From NCBI GenBank assembly GCA_900767715.1, contig CAAGAD010000005.1:434001-498000 (forward strand): DNA of 64,000 nt. Reading direction: 5' to 3'. A program made the translations under genes and the position numbers. The notes beneath the pieces are model-generated. The model worked only from the letters and a program-made list of their open reading frames with translations, was not told the DNA's origin and made no database searches. This DNA is from Clostridia bacterium. Lineage in GTDB: Bacteria > Bacillota > Clostridia > Christensenellales > UBA1242. Within the stretch, counting starts at the first letter, position 1; each line of letters opens with the position of its first letter. Below, in pieces: positions 23,456 to 31,927 of the stretch.

Positions 23456-24718
23456 TTAGTTCACAAACTCTTGAATGATTTGGTTGGCAACATAGAACTG
23501 GTCGTCAGCAATCTTCAAATAGCCGTCTTCCACTTTGACCATACCCAATTGACTGAGTCGGCTGATTATTGTACCTTTGGTGTAGCGCAAGTCCTCGCCC
23601 GTATCCTTTTTGAACTGGTCAAGGTTGAGTCCACGCGTGGTGCGTAAAGAGAGCATAATGTACTCGGTGCGGGCGGTCTTCTTGTCAATATATTCGCGGG
23701 TGGCGATTGGGAGTTCGTGTGCGTCGAGTTTCTGGTTGTAGGTGTCAAGGCGGTTGGTGTTGGAATAGCGATAGCCACCATAATAACTGTGCGCGCTGAC
23801 GCCTAGACCGATGTACTCACTTCTATTCCAATATTTTAGGTTGTGTCGTGACTCATAGCCTATGCGGGCAAAATTGCTCACTTCATAGCGGTGATATTTG
23901 TTCTTTTCTAGTTTGTTTCGGGCGAAATCGTAAAGTTTGACGCACTCGTCATCGCTGAGTGGCTTAACTTTGCCCGAGTTGATTGAGTCGAACAAAAGTC
24001 CACGATGTTCTTGTTCAAGCGAGTCAACGGCGGTGTGGCGAATGTTTTCTTTGATTTTTAGGCTGTCTTCTGGGGTGTCGTCATTGGTCGAGTTCATACG
24101 GCGATAGAGCAAAGTGCCCTGTTCCACTTGAAGCGCGTAGATTGAAATGTGCTTCACATTCTGTGCAACGACGTAATCAATGGTTTCTTCCACCATTTTC
24201 TTGGTTTGACCTGGCAAACCTATCATAAGGTCAACGCTCACATTGGTAAAGCGCGTGCGCTTGATAAGGTCAAATGTGTGCTGAACGTTGGCAAGGCTTT
24301 GAATGCGACCAACCTGTCTTAACACTTCTTCGTTCAAGCATTGAATGCCCAAACTGAGTCGATTAATGCCCGACAAATGATATTCAATCAACTTTTGCTC
24401 GGTAATCGAACTTGGATTGATTTCGATGGTTACTTCCGCATTGTCTGCAACGTCGAAATTAGTGTAGATGTCATGCATCAACATTATAATAAAGCCGTCA
24501 AACACATAACTTGGTGTTCCGCCTCCAATATAAATACTATCAACCACCTTGTCCATAAGTTTGTATTTGAGCATAGACATCTCGATTTTCAAGTGTTCGA
24601 GATACTCTTTTTGTGCGCTTTCGTCAGTGGCGTACGAAATAAAGTCGCAATAGTCGCACTTTTTACTACAAAAAGGAATGTGCACATACAAACCGATTTT
24701 TTCTTTCTCTTTTTCCAT
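23456..24718 (-). CDS. hemW: HemW-like radical SAM heme chaperone
   Basis: 420 aa from the ATG at 24718 (AGGTG upstream). The radical SAM cluster motif is CSKKCDYC in the HemW/HemN form CxxxCxxC. It is followed by IYIGGGTPS, EINPSSIT, INRLSLGIQCLNEEVLRQVGR and a C-terminal HemW domain ending DQFYVANQIIQEF. HemW members lack the extra HemN residues and insert heme into respiratory proteins. It lies directly after lepA, the usual Firmicute arrangement. Confidence 0.88.
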   Translation of the reverse strand: MEKEKEKIGLYVHIPFCSKKCDYCDFISYATDESAQKEYLEHLKIEMSMLKYKLMDKVVDSIYIGGGTPSYVFDGFIIMLMHDIYTNFDVADNAEVTIEINPSSITEQKLIEYHLSGINRLSLGIQCLNEEVLRQVGRIQSLANVQHTFDLIKRTRFTNVSVDLMIGLPGQTKKMVEETIDYVVAQNVKHISIYALQVEQGTLLYRRMNSTNDDTPEDSLKIKENIRHTAVDSLEQEHRGLLFDSINSGKVKPLSDDECVKLYDFARNKLEKNKYHRYEVSNFARIGYESRHNLKYWNRSEYIGLGVSAHSYYGGYRYSNTNRLDTYNQKLDAHELPIATREYIDKKTARTEYIMLSLRTTRGLNLDQFKKDTGEDLRYTKGTIISRLSQLGMVKVEDGYLKIADDQFYVANQIIQEFVN

Positions 24719-24727
24719 ATTTTTCAC

Positions 24728-26524
24728 CTAGTCTAATTTTAATATACTAATAAATGCTTCGCTTGGCAAGTCAACTGAGCCTAATCTTCGCATTCTTTTT
24801 TTACCTTCCTTCTGCTTTTCCAAAAGTTTGCGCTTTCTGGTGATGTCTCCGCCGTAACATTTCGCCAAAACGTCCTTTCGTAGCGCCTTGACAGTTTCAC
24901 GGGCAATGACTTTCGCGCCGATAACGGCTTGGATTGGAATCTCAAACATTTGACGCGGAATGACATCTTTGAGTTTCTCGCACATCGCTTTACCTCTGCC
25001 GTACGCCTTGTCCTTGTGCGAAATGAAGGACAGTGCGTCACATTTCTCGCCATTTAGCAAAATATCCACCTTGGTGAGTTCGCTTGGCTTGTAACTATCA
25101 AAGGTGTAGTCAATGCTGGCGTAACCTTTACTGCTGGACTTGATTTTGTCGAAAAAGTCAAAGACGATTTCGTTGAGTGGCATTATGTAGGTCAGTTTGG
25201 CGCGCTTGGTGTCTAGGTATTGCATATCTTTAAACTCGCCACGGCGGTCTTGCGCGATGTCCATAACATTGCCAATGTATTCGCTTGGGGTAATGATTTC
25301 CATTTTCACCATAGGCTCTTCCATTCGCTCAATGCTGGTTGGACTTGGAAGCATTGTAGGGTTGGATATCATCAACTCTTGCCCCGATTTGTCAATCACC
25401 TTGTATTCCACGCTTGGCGCGGTGGTGATGATGTCAAGGTTAAATTCGCGCTCCAACCTTTCGGTGATGATTTCCATATGCAAAAGCCCCAAAAATCCCA
25501 CGCGGAAACCCGAGCCGAGCGCACCGCTGGTTTCTGGCACATAGTTAATGGAAGCGTCGTTGAGTTTTAGTTTTTCGAGTGCGTCTTTTAAGTCGGCATA
25601 TTTGTCGCCGTCGAGTGGGAAGATTCCGCAAAAGACCACGCTGACCGCTTGCTTGAAACCTGGGAGCGCGTGCTGGGTTGGGTTGGTGGCGCTGGTGATG
25701 GTGTCGCCCACGCGAGTGTCGCATACCGTCTTGATTGAGCCACAAATATAGCCCACATCGCCCGTCTGCAAAATATCTTTTTCCACTGGGCGTGGAGTGA
25801 AAATGCCCACTTCGGTAACGTCAAATGTCTTGCCCGAACTCATAAACAAAATTTTGTCGCCCACTTTGACTTGACCGTCAACCACGCGAACCATACTCAC
25901 TGCTCCCTTGTAACTATCATAATAACTATCAAAGATGAGTGCTTTGAGCGGTGCGTTGATGTCGCCTTTTGGTGCGGGCACTTTTTCAATCACTTGTTGC
26001 AAAACTGCTTCAATATTTATGCCATTTTTTGCACTGATTGCGGGGGCGTCGCTGGCGTCCAAGCCGATGACATTCTCAATCTCTTCCCTACAACCTTCAA
26101 CGTCGGCGCTGGCAAGGTCAATTTTGTTGATGACAGGCACGATTTCAAGGTTGGCGTCGAGCGCGAGATAGACATTTGCCAAAGTTTGTGCTTGCACGCC
26201 TTGGGTGGCATCAACCAAAACTATTGCGCCTTCGCACGCGAGCAAAGAACGGCTCACTTCGTACGAGAAATCCACATGTCCGGGAGTGTCAATAAGGTTG
26301 AGCGTGTATTCGTGACCTTTGTAATTGTATTTCATTGTGGTAGGTGCAAGTTTAATCGTGATTCCGCGCTCTTGCTCAATGTCCATACTGTCCAAAAGTT
26401 GTGCGCTCATATCGCGCTTGGCTACCGTGTTAGTTACCTCTATGAGTCGGTCCGCGAGAGTGCTCTTGCCGTGGTCGATGTGCGCCACAATGCAAAAATT
26501 GCGTACATAATCTAGTCTATTCAT
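24728..26524 (-). CDS. lepA: Translation elongation factor 4 (LepA)
   Basis: 598 aa. G1 AHIDHGKST, G2 region ERGITI, G3 DTPGH, G4 NKID and the LepA C-terminal domain (IPRQMFEIPIQAVIGAKVIARETV, CYGGDITRKRKLLEKQKEGKKRMRRLGSVDLPSEAF) are all present. LepA is a ribosome-bound GTPase that acts in translation under stress. The upstream ATG at 26530 is only 2 nt from the -10 box, so the ATG at 26524 is the start; it coincides with the expected transcription start. Confidence 0.95.
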   Translation of the reverse strand: MNRLDYVRNFCIVAHIDHGKSTLADRLIEVTNTVAKRDMSAQLLDSMDIEQERGITIKLAPTTMKYNYKGHEYTLNLIDTPGHVDFSYEVSRSLLACEGAIVLVDATQGVQAQTLANVYLALDANLEIVPVINKIDLASADVEGCREEIENVIGLDASDAPAISAKNGINIEAVLQQVIEKVPAPKGDINAPLKALIFDSYYDSYKGAVSMVRVVDGQVKVGDKILFMSSGKTFDVTEVGIFTPRPVEKDILQTGDVGYICGSIKTVCDTRVGDTITSATNPTQHALPGFKQAVSVVFCGIFPLDGDKYADLKDALEKLKLNDASINYVPETSGALGSGFRVGFLGLLHMEIITERLEREFNLDIITTAPSVEYKVIDKSGQELMISNPTMLPSPTSIERMEEPMVKMEIITPSEYIGNVMDIAQDRRGEFKDMQYLDTKRAKLTYIMPLNEIVFDFFDKIKSSSKGYASIDYTFDSYKPSELTKVDILLNGEKCDALSFISHKDKAYGRGKAMCEKLKDVIPRQMFEIPIQAVIGAKVIARETVKALRKDVLAKCYGGDITRKRKLLEKQKEGKKRMRRLGSVDLPSEAFISILKLD

Positions 26525-26531
26525 AATCATT

Positions 26532-26560
26532 ATTTTAGCAGATTTTTATTCAAATATCAA
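26532..26560 (-). promoter_or_regulatory. lepA promoter placing the transcription start at the ATG
   Basis: On the minus strand: -35 TTGATA (26560-26555), 17-nt spacer, extended -10 TGCTAAAAT (-10 at 26537-26532). Seven nt further is 26525-26524, the lepA ATG. No Shine-Dalgarno sequence lies in between. Confidence 0.75.
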
Positions 26561-26637
26561 TCAAACTCAAACACATTATTTTTTTAGGACAGGCAAAATG
26601 CGACATATTTTGACATATACAAAGATAGGAGCAAGGA

Positions 26638-27342
26638 ATGATATTTGAAACGTTGGGTGTTTTTTTGTCAAAAGTAATGTGTTTTTCGGCGTACGTGCAG
26701 GACGCAACGCATTTTCCTAGGGCGCTAACCAAGGAAGAAGAAAACGTGCTTGTGGAAAAAATTAAACTGGGCGACGAAAATGCGCGCAACGAGTTGATTG
26801 AGCATAATTTGCGACTTGTGGCACACGTGGTCAAAAAGTTTAATAATTGTGGCGAAGCCGACGACCTTATAGGTGTAGGCACGATTGGACTTATCAAGGC
26901 AATCAAGTCATACAACCCAGACAAAAATGTCACGCTATCAACCTATGCTAGCCGTTGCATTGAAAATGAAATTTTGATGTTACTGCGTTCGAGCAAAAAA
27001 CATTTAAAAACGCAAAGTTTGGAAGAAGTGGTTGCGAGCGACAAAGACGGTAATGAACTCACTTTCGGCGACACACTCGAAGACAATGACGAAAGTGTGG
27101 ACGAAATTATTTCGCGCAAATATCTAATGAAAGACATCAAAAAAATTATCGCAGAAAAATTGACTGAACGTGAACAAATAATCATCAATTTAAGATATGG
27201 GCTTACAGGCGAACCACCAATGCCACAACGTGAAGTGGCAAAGAGATTAAATATTAGCCGTAGTTATATTTCACGCATTGAAGTTAAAGCATTACAAATA
27301 ATTCGTGAAACCGCAATTATTAAAGGAATAAATCCGCAATAA
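26638..27342 (+). CDS. sigK: RNA polymerase late mother-cell sigma factor sigma-K
   Basis: 234 aa, AGGAG six bases before the ATG. The N terminus FETLGVFLSKVMCFSAYVQDATHFPRALTKEEE matches pro-sigma-K, whose ~20-residue leader is cleaved by SpoIVFB (encoded at 31103-31927). Region 2: DDLIGVGTIGLIKAIKSYNPDKNVTLSTYASRCIENEIL; region 4: EVAKRLNISRSYISRIEVKAL. The gene is uninterrupted, so there is no skin-type element. It is followed by three divergent paralogues. Confidence 0.92.
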   Translation: MIFETLGVFLSKVMCFSAYVQDATHFPRALTKEEENVLVEKIKLGDENARNELIEHNLRLVAHVVKKFNNCGEADDLIGVGTIGLIKAIKSYNPDKNVTLSTYASRCIENEILMLLRSSKKHLKTQSLEEVVASDKDGNELTFGDTLEDNDESVDEIISRKYLMKDIKKIIAEKLTEREQIIINLRYGLTGEPPMPQREVAKRLNISRSYISRIEVKALQIIRETAIIKGINPQ

Positions 27343-27611
27343 ATTTAATAAATAATTGAATTATTTTTTAATTTTTTACATTGTTTATATCTAAATTTTT
27401 TATAAAAATGCGGTTTTTACAGCATTTTTCACGTTATTTTAATATTTTTTCACTCATTTTTTCATTATATGAAAAATAGCAAAATTAATTAAAAAATAAA
27501 ATTATTTAATTTAAAAAAATAAATAGACAGAAAAGATTATTTTTTGACAAAATATATCATAAAAATTCGCGTCATATATTTTAAAATAAAATTATTAAGG
27601 AGCGTATAACT
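27343..27611 (+). other. Very AT-rich intergenic region
   Basis: 269 nt composed almost wholly of A and T between sigK and the first sigma-like paralogue. I see no gene, no convincing hairpin and no assignable promoter; poly-T/poly-A tracts make any -10 call unreliable. AAGGAG at 27597-27602 is the ribosome-binding site of the next gene. Confidence 0.6.
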
Positions 27612-28268
27612 TTGGCAAAAACATCACTCGCAAAGAAGATAATTAACGATGACGCAGAACTATTTGTGGCAGCGCAAAACGGAGATATTGACGCACAGAA
27701 TTATCTGGTGACAAAGCACTATAAATTGTGTCACCTAATCGCCAGAAAATATACCAATGTGTACAGTCATCAAGAAGCGGAAAGTTTGTGCGCCTATGCA
27801 CTCGTCAAAGCAGTAAAGACTTTCAAAATTGACAAGGGCTACACCTTTGCAACCTATGCAACGAAATGTATGGCGAATGAAATATTGTGTGATATGCGGA
27901 ACAACAAGAAACGCAAGAATGATGTTTCCATTTACGACCACATCAACGCACTCGACGATGAAAAGCGCACGATTGGAGATATGATTCACGCCGACTTTAA
28001 CATCGACGAAAATGTGACCAGATATGAGCAAGCACGCGCCGTAGGTTTTGCGTTGAAAGAATTGCAGCGAGCAGTTTCCATGCGTGACTACAATATCTTC
28101 ATTCTCTATTATGGTTTAAATGGTGGCGAAAGGCGAAGCGAGCAATCTATTGCCACGGAGTTTAATATAAGCCGGTCATACATTTCAAGAATTGTGAGCA
28201 AATGCAAAGATATCGTCCGCGACTTTCTAGTGCAAAACAATTTCAACAAGGAGAACCTGCTAGACTAA
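27612..28268 (+). CDS. Sigma-70-family paralogue 1, sigma-K-like
   Basis: 218 aa, TTG start 9 nt after AAGGAG. Region 2 is recognisable: LVTKHYKLCHLIARKYTN...ESLCAYALVKAVKTFKIDKGYTFATYATKCMANEILCDMR. It has lost the DLi.xGxiGL core acidic and Gly residues that contact core polymerase. Region 4 is good: NIFILYYGLNGGERRSEQSIATEFNISRSYISRIVSKCKD. It has no pro-sequence. It may be a working alternative sigma factor or a regulator derived from one. It is followed one base later by paralogue 2. Confidence 0.75.
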   Translation: MAKTSLAKKIINDDAELFVAAQNGDIDAQNYLVTKHYKLCHLIARKYTNVYSHQEAESLCAYALVKAVKTFKIDKGYTFATYATKCMANEILCDMRNNKKRKNDVSIYDHINALDDEKRTIGDMIHADFNIDENVTRYEQARAVGFALKELQRAVSMRDYNIFILYYGLNGGERRSEQSIATEFNISRSYISRIVSKCKDIVRDFLVQNNFNKENLLD

Positions 28269-28269
28269 A

Positions 28270-28926
28270 ATGAAAAAATCTTTGATTCAAAACTGCTTGA
28301 ATGACGAAAAAGAGTTGTTTATAAAAGCCCAACACGGCGACATTGTTAGCCGAAATATTTTGGTGGAGAGGAATCTCGGGCTATGTCATAAAGTGGCTAT
28401 GGAGTTTCATTCAACCTTTGAACACGATGAAGCGGTCAATATTTGCGCAATGGCAATGATTCGCGCGGTGGAAACATTCAATTTAGATTTCAGTGCGCAG
28501 TTCTCCACTTACGCGTGTGTGGTAATGCGACGCAAACTTTTGGAGATAATTCGTTCAATCCAAAGCCACGAAAGACCATCGTCCTTGGAAACAATGCTTG
28601 GCGAGCACAACAAAGAGAGCAAACTACAATTTGAAAATCTATTAGACAGTGGTGAGCGAGTTGATGAATGCGTGCTTAAAAACGACTATCGCCAATACAC
28701 TCGCCTAGCCGTGAACATTGCAAAAGCGACGTCCAGCGAGCGCGACTTCAAAATTTTCATTGCATACTACGGGCTGGACGGCAAAGAAGAAAAATCAACC
28801 ACGCAGATTGCTCGCGAGTTGAACATAAACCAAGGAACAGTGAAACATATTCTTTACACTGTGCGTGGTAAAATTAAAAAGCATTTCATTTCACTTGGAC
28901 TTAACGCGGAAAACGTGCTGTCTTAG
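28270..28926 (+). CDS. Sigma-70-family paralogue 2
   Basis: 218 aa, the same length as paralogue 1 and starting one base after its stop, so they form an operon. Region 2: LVERNLGLCHKVAMEFHSTFEHDEAVNICAMAMIRAVETFNLDFSAQFSTYACVVMRRKLLEIIRS, more diverged than paralogue 1. Region 4: KIFIAYYGLDGKEEKSTTQIARELNINQGTVKHILYTVRGKI. The hallmark order of a sigma factor is kept, but the -10 recognition helix is changed. Its C terminus (NAENVLS) resembles that of paralogue 1 (NKENLLD), which supports a duplication. Confidence 0.72.
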   Translation: MKKSLIQNCLNDEKELFIKAQHGDIVSRNILVERNLGLCHKVAMEFHSTFEHDEAVNICAMAMIRAVETFNLDFSAQFSTYACVVMRRKLLEIIRSIQSHERPSSLETMLGEHNKESKLQFENLLDSGERVDECVLKNDYRQYTRLAVNIAKATSSERDFKIFIAYYGLDGKEEKSTTQIARELNINQGTVKHILYTVRGKIKKHFISLGLNAENVLS

Positions 28927-28935
28927 CACGTTTTT
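28911..28935 (+). terminator. Terminator after sigma-like paralogue 2
   Basis: AAACGTGCT (28911-28919), loop GTCTT, AGCACGTTT (28925-28933), then TTATTTT. It overlaps the end of the gene. Confidence 0.8.
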
Positions 28936-28959
28936 ATTTTCGTCATAATGTTGCTGAAT

Positions 28960-29005
28960 GAAACGTATTTTCACTATTGCCAAAATACGTTTCGTATGAT
29001 ATAAT
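28960..29005 (+). promoter_or_regulatory. Promoter of paralogue 3 with a 12-bp inverted repeat over the -35
   Basis: TTGCCA (28977-28982), 17-nt spacer, TATAAT (29000-29005). GAAACGTATTTT (28960-28971) and AAAATACGTTTC (28982-28993) are perfect inverted repeats around the -35 box, a likely operator. Confidence 0.75.
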
Positions 29006-29029
29006 CAAAATAATCAGGTAGGTGGCAAT

Positions 29030-29737
29030 ATGAACAATAAAAATGCAAATCAAATAGATATCAATATTTTACCCGCTCGCGTATCAAAGAAAAAGTTGGA
29101 AGAGTTCAAAAATCTCAACGATGTTCAACTTATCAAAAGATATCGCGAGCATAACGACATTGACGCTCGCAATTATCTCGTTGTTCGCTATATGGACTTG
29201 TATTTCAAACTTGCACACCAATACTCAAAATCGATACCATTCGACGAAGCGGTGCAATTATGCGCTCTTCAATGTATGCTCGTAATTGACAGTTTCGATT
29301 TCGACAGAAAAGTCACATCGCTATCAACCATACTTTACGTTGCGCTTCCACATAGAATCATAATGAGCATAAGGAACAGTCAAAAGCACGCAAACAATGT
29401 TTCACTTAGCGAAAAGCCAGACGAGATGGACGAAGATTATGCCGAATATATCGACACAATTTCATTCGATAAAGATGTCAACATTGACCACCTATATTCC
29501 GCAGACAACATAAACGCATTGCAGAGCGCCATAAACACCTTGAACAAGGACAGCACTGAATACAAAGCAATTTCTCTTTATTACGGACTTGCCGACGGCA
29601 AAGTGTATAGTCAGCAAGATATCGCAAAAAAATTAAATTTAACACAAAGTACAGTATCAAGAGCGTTGACATCTTGTCATAGAAGACTGCGAGAAATACT
29701 TGAAAGCCGTGGCTACTCTGCCGAGATTATGCTATAA
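29030..29737 (+). CDS. Sigma-70-family paralogue 3
   Basis: 235 aa, AGGTGG before the ATG. A basic N-terminal extension (about 25 residues) precedes region 2: NYLVVRYMDLYFKLAHQYSKSIPFDEAVQLCALQCMLVIDSFDFDRKVTSLSTILYVALPHRIIMSIRN, the most diverged of the three. Region 4: AISLYYGLADGKVYSQQDIAKKLNLTQSTVSRALTSCHRRL. It shares YYGL and the C-terminal ending (SRGYSAEIML against LGLNAENVLS) with paralogue 2. It has its own promoter and operator, so it is regulated separately from the other two. Confidence 0.72.
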   Translation: MNNKNANQIDINILPARVSKKKLEEFKNLNDVQLIKRYREHNDIDARNYLVVRYMDLYFKLAHQYSKSIPFDEAVQLCALQCMLVIDSFDFDRKVTSLSTILYVALPHRIIMSIRNSQKHANNVSLSEKPDEMDEDYAEYIDTISFDKDVNIDHLYSADNINALQSAINTLNKDSTEYKAISLYYGLADGKVYSQQDIAKKLNLTQSTVSRALTSCHRRLREILESRGYSAEIML

Positions 29738-29866
29738 AGTCTATCTGTTTAAATATAACCACACATATATCCAATAGCGCCCGCCCACTATCGCCTAAAA
29801 GACATAGTGGAGCGTCAAATCATAGCCAACCAAGCAATTCAAGAAACTCCAACCAAAATCGGCAAC

Positions 29867-29895
29867 AAAAAAAACATCTCGTTTGAGATGTTTTT
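29867..29895. terminator. Bidirectional terminator between paralogue 3 and rpmA
   Basis: AAAACATCTC (29871-29880), loop GTTT, GAGATGTTTT (29885-29894), with T-tracts on both strands. Confidence 0.85.
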
Positions 29896-29903
29896 CATTT
29901 TCA

Positions 29904-30188
29904 CTAAATCTTAGGTACGATAGAAACAATCTTGCGACCTCTGCTATCTTTACCAAACTTTACAACGCCGTCAGCAGTAGCGAACAAAGTGTAATCTTTA
30001 CCACAGCCAACGTTTTGACCTGGGTGCATCTTTGTGCCTTTTTGACGAACTAGAATGTTGCCAGCCAATACGAATTGACCGTCACCACGCTTAACGCCAA
30101 GGCGTTTGCTATTACTATCACGACCGTTTCTAGTGCTACCGCCACCTTTCTTGTGTGCGAAAAGTTGCAAATTAAAAATAGTCATCAT
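29904..30188 (-). CDS. rpmA: Ribosomal protein L27 with Prp-cleaved N-terminal extension
   Basis: 94 aa. AHKKGGGSTRNGRDSNSKRLGVKRGDG is diagnostic of bL27. The N-terminal extension IFNLQLF immediately before AHKKG is the cleavage motif of the ribosomal processing protease Prp, encoded just upstream. The start overlaps the prp stop in an ATGA. L27 sits near the peptidyl-transferase centre. Confidence 0.96.
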   Translation of the reverse strand: MMTIFNLQLFAHKKGGGSTRNGRDSNSKRLGVKRGDGQFVLAGNILVRQKGTKMHPGQNVGCGKDYTLFATADGVVKFGKDSRGRKIVSIVPKI

Positions 30189-30493
30189 AAAACCTTCTCC
30201 TCCATCTTAATATTCTTTGGGTAGTTGTCGGCTATTGCCTTGATACCCTTTTCCATTGCTTTTAATAACACTTGCATATCGTGGCAATCAAACTCGCCCA
30301 CGTCGATGATGTAATGACCATCGCTCTGGCTCACGCGTGCACCGAGTGGCTCTGCGCTAAGCCCAGCAGTCTGCACAATGGCACTGACGCCACTGCAAAC
30401 GATATCTTTGCCATATTCGGCATAATTGGCGTGTCCTTTCACTTCCGCACGGACAATGGATTCGCCCTTTCGTGTTATCAATACTCTAATCAT
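30185..30493 (-). CDS. prp: Ribosomal-processing cysteine protease Prp
   Basis: 102 aa. Two conserved sections hold the catalytic dyad: VKGHANYAEYGKDIVCSGVSAIVQ with the active-site His and Cys, and the following strands with IDVGEFDCHDMQVLLKAM. Prp removes the N-terminal extension of L27. It lies between rplU and rpmA as in other Firmicutes. Confidence 0.92.
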   Translation of the reverse strand: MIRVLITRKGESIVRAEVKGHANYAEYGKDIVCSGVSAIVQTAGLSAEPLGARVSQSDGHYIIDVGEFDCHDMQVLLKAMEKGIKAIADNYPKNIKMEEKVL

Positions 30494-30495
30494 AA

Positions 30496-30801
30496 TTAAC
30501 CAATGCTTTCAATCTTGATTTGAGTGTATGGTTGACGATGACCTTGCTTTTTACGTTCATTCTTCTTGGCTTTGTATTTGAAAACTACAATTTTCTTGCC
30601 TTTAACGTCGCCCAACACTTTTGCTTTTGCACTAACTCCTGCGATTACAGGTGTGCCAACGACAGTTTTGTCGCCGTCAACAGTCATCAAAACGTCTGCG
30701 GTGATTGTCTCGCCTGCTGGAACGTTAAGTTTCTCAACAGTCAACACTTGACCTACTTCTGCTTTGTACTGCTTGCCACAAAGTGAAATGTATGCGTACA
30801 T
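30496..30801 (-). CDS. rplU: Ribosomal protein L21
   Basis: 101 aa. YAYISLCGKQYKAEVGQVLTVEKL, GTPVIAGVSAKAKVLGDVKGKKIVVFKYKAKKNERKKQGHRQPYTQIKI match bL21 throughout. It is the first gene of rplU-prp-rpmA, preceded by AGGAGG and a structured leader. Confidence 0.96.
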   Translation of the reverse strand: MYAYISLCGKQYKAEVGQVLTVEKLNVPAGETITADVLMTVDGDKTVVGTPVIAGVSAKAKVLGDVKGKKIVVFKYKAKKNERKKQGHRQPYTQIKIESIG

Positions 30802-30877
30802 AGTTTAACCTCCTATAAAGACTCGCTTATCAGGTGGGGCAAACGCCCGTCTTCCGCTACCTTACTAAAACGGTACT
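30802..30877 (-). ncRNA. Structured 5' leader of rplU (L21-leader-like)
   Basis: About 76 nt between the predicted start of transcription and AGGAGG, with pairings such as GGGCG/CGCCC-like and GGTAGCGG...CTACC-like arms on the minus strand. Firmicute rplU genes commonly carry an autoregulatory leader; assignment to that family is by position and GC-rich structure, not by alignment. Confidence 0.5.
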
Positions 30878-30883
30878 AGGGGT

Positions 30884-30912
30884 AGTATAACAAACTTATC
30901 GCCTTGTGTCAA
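30884..30912 (-). promoter_or_regulatory. Promoter of rplU-prp-rpmA
   Basis: Minus strand: TTGACA (30912-30907), 17-nt spacer, TATACT (30889-30884). Confidence 0.85.
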
Positions 30913-30963
30913 TAATTTTTGCGCAATTTGCAAAGGCTTTGCCGTTTTTGTGTCGTTTAATGT

Positions 30964-30993
30964 AAAAAGGAGAGAGCGACAGGCTCTCTCCTT
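30964..30993 (-). terminator. Terminator of spoIVFB
   Basis: AAGGAGAGAG (30967-30976) pairs with CTCTCTCCTT (30984-30993), then TTTTT leftward. Confidence 0.7.
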
Positions 30994-31102
30994 ATGCCTT
31001 TCAATCGTATAAAACCCCACCTTTCATGCGGTTACTTTTTATTTTGGGTGAATGCGGTTTGCGTTTTAAACGTTTTGCCTCATCGAAACTTACTGTGCGT
31101 AT

Positions 31103-31927
31103 TTAAACTGTACACTCGACAATCGGGGTGGACGGACTTTTACCTTGTGCTAGCAAGCGGACGATTCTATCTTCAGCAATAAGTCGGCTATCGATGTAAA
31201 AGATTGTCACATATTTGGGTGACATAAATTTTAAGGCTTGCAAGAGTGTGGCGTCGTCGGGCAAATATATAACATTCATTTTTTGTGGTTTAATATTTTG
31301 CTTGGGTTTCAATTTTAAAAAAACATTTTCGTTATTTTTATTTTTGAAAATTGAAATGAAAAAGAATATTGAAAACACTAAAAAATAGAAATTTGGTGTA
31401 AAAAATAATGAAATTGTGAAAAATATTGCAAAAAATAGTGAAAATATGATTGAAATTAGTGTTTTTATTCGTTGTTTTTTATTTTTTGAATATTTGTTCA
31501 TCAAAAGGCTATCGAATATTTTTTCGCCATCTAGCGAACAAATCGGCAACAAATTAAATCCCGCCAATACAAGATTGGTAAAAGCAAAGTCGGCTGTAAA
31601 GAAATAACTTTCTGGCACGAGCCACCAAAATGCTATGCAGACTAGTGCTAGGACAATATTGGTTGCGGGTCCCGCGACTGCCACCTCAAACTCGTCGCGC
31701 GACATTATGCTGTCGTTTAAGTCAAGCCTAGCGCCCGCCATTGAGAGCGTGAACGAGCGGACGGAATAACCGCATTTCTTGATGGCGATAAGGTGACCGA
31801 ACTCGTGCAATATGAGTGCGCAGATGTAGTTAAGCACGAGCGACGCTTGACCCATTAGGACGCAAGCCAGCACCACCAGCCAAAAACTCAATTTGATTAC
31901 AAAATTACTTCTCGAAGTTTTGTTCAT
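31103..31927 (-). CDS. spoIVFB: Intramembrane metalloprotease SpoIVFB (pro-sigma-K processing)
   Basis: 274 aa. The zinc motif HEFGH lies in the second membrane helix (CALILHEFGHLIAIKKCGY) and the third ligand motif is NLLPICSLDGEKI, both as in site-2 proteases. Several further helices follow, then a C-terminal CBS-like segment (VIYLPDDATLLQALKFM). It cleaves pro-sigma-K in the forespore outer membrane. It overlaps spoIVFA by 23 nt. Confidence 0.9.
   Translation of the reverse strand: MNKTSRSNFVIKLSFWLVVLACVLMGQASLVLNYICALILHEFGHLIAIKKCGYSVRSFTLSMAGARLDLNDSIMSRDEFEVAVAGPATNIVLALVCIAFWWLVPESYFFTADFAFTNLVLAGFNLLPICSLDGEKIFDSLLMNKYSKNKKQRIKTLISIIFSLFFAIFFTISLFFTPNFYFLVFSIFFFISIFKNKNNENVFLKLKPKQNIKPQKMNVIYLPDDATLLQALKFMSPKYVTIFYIDSRLIAEDRIVRLLAQGKSPSTPIVECTV

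Noticed and set aside
26638..27342. skin-like element interrupting sigK
   Set aside because: The sigma-K frame is continuous from pro-sequence to region 4.
29760..29880. Possible short peptide remnant after the third sigma-like gene
   Set aside because: A readable frame exists but has no start and no match that I recognise; the region also contains simple dyads.
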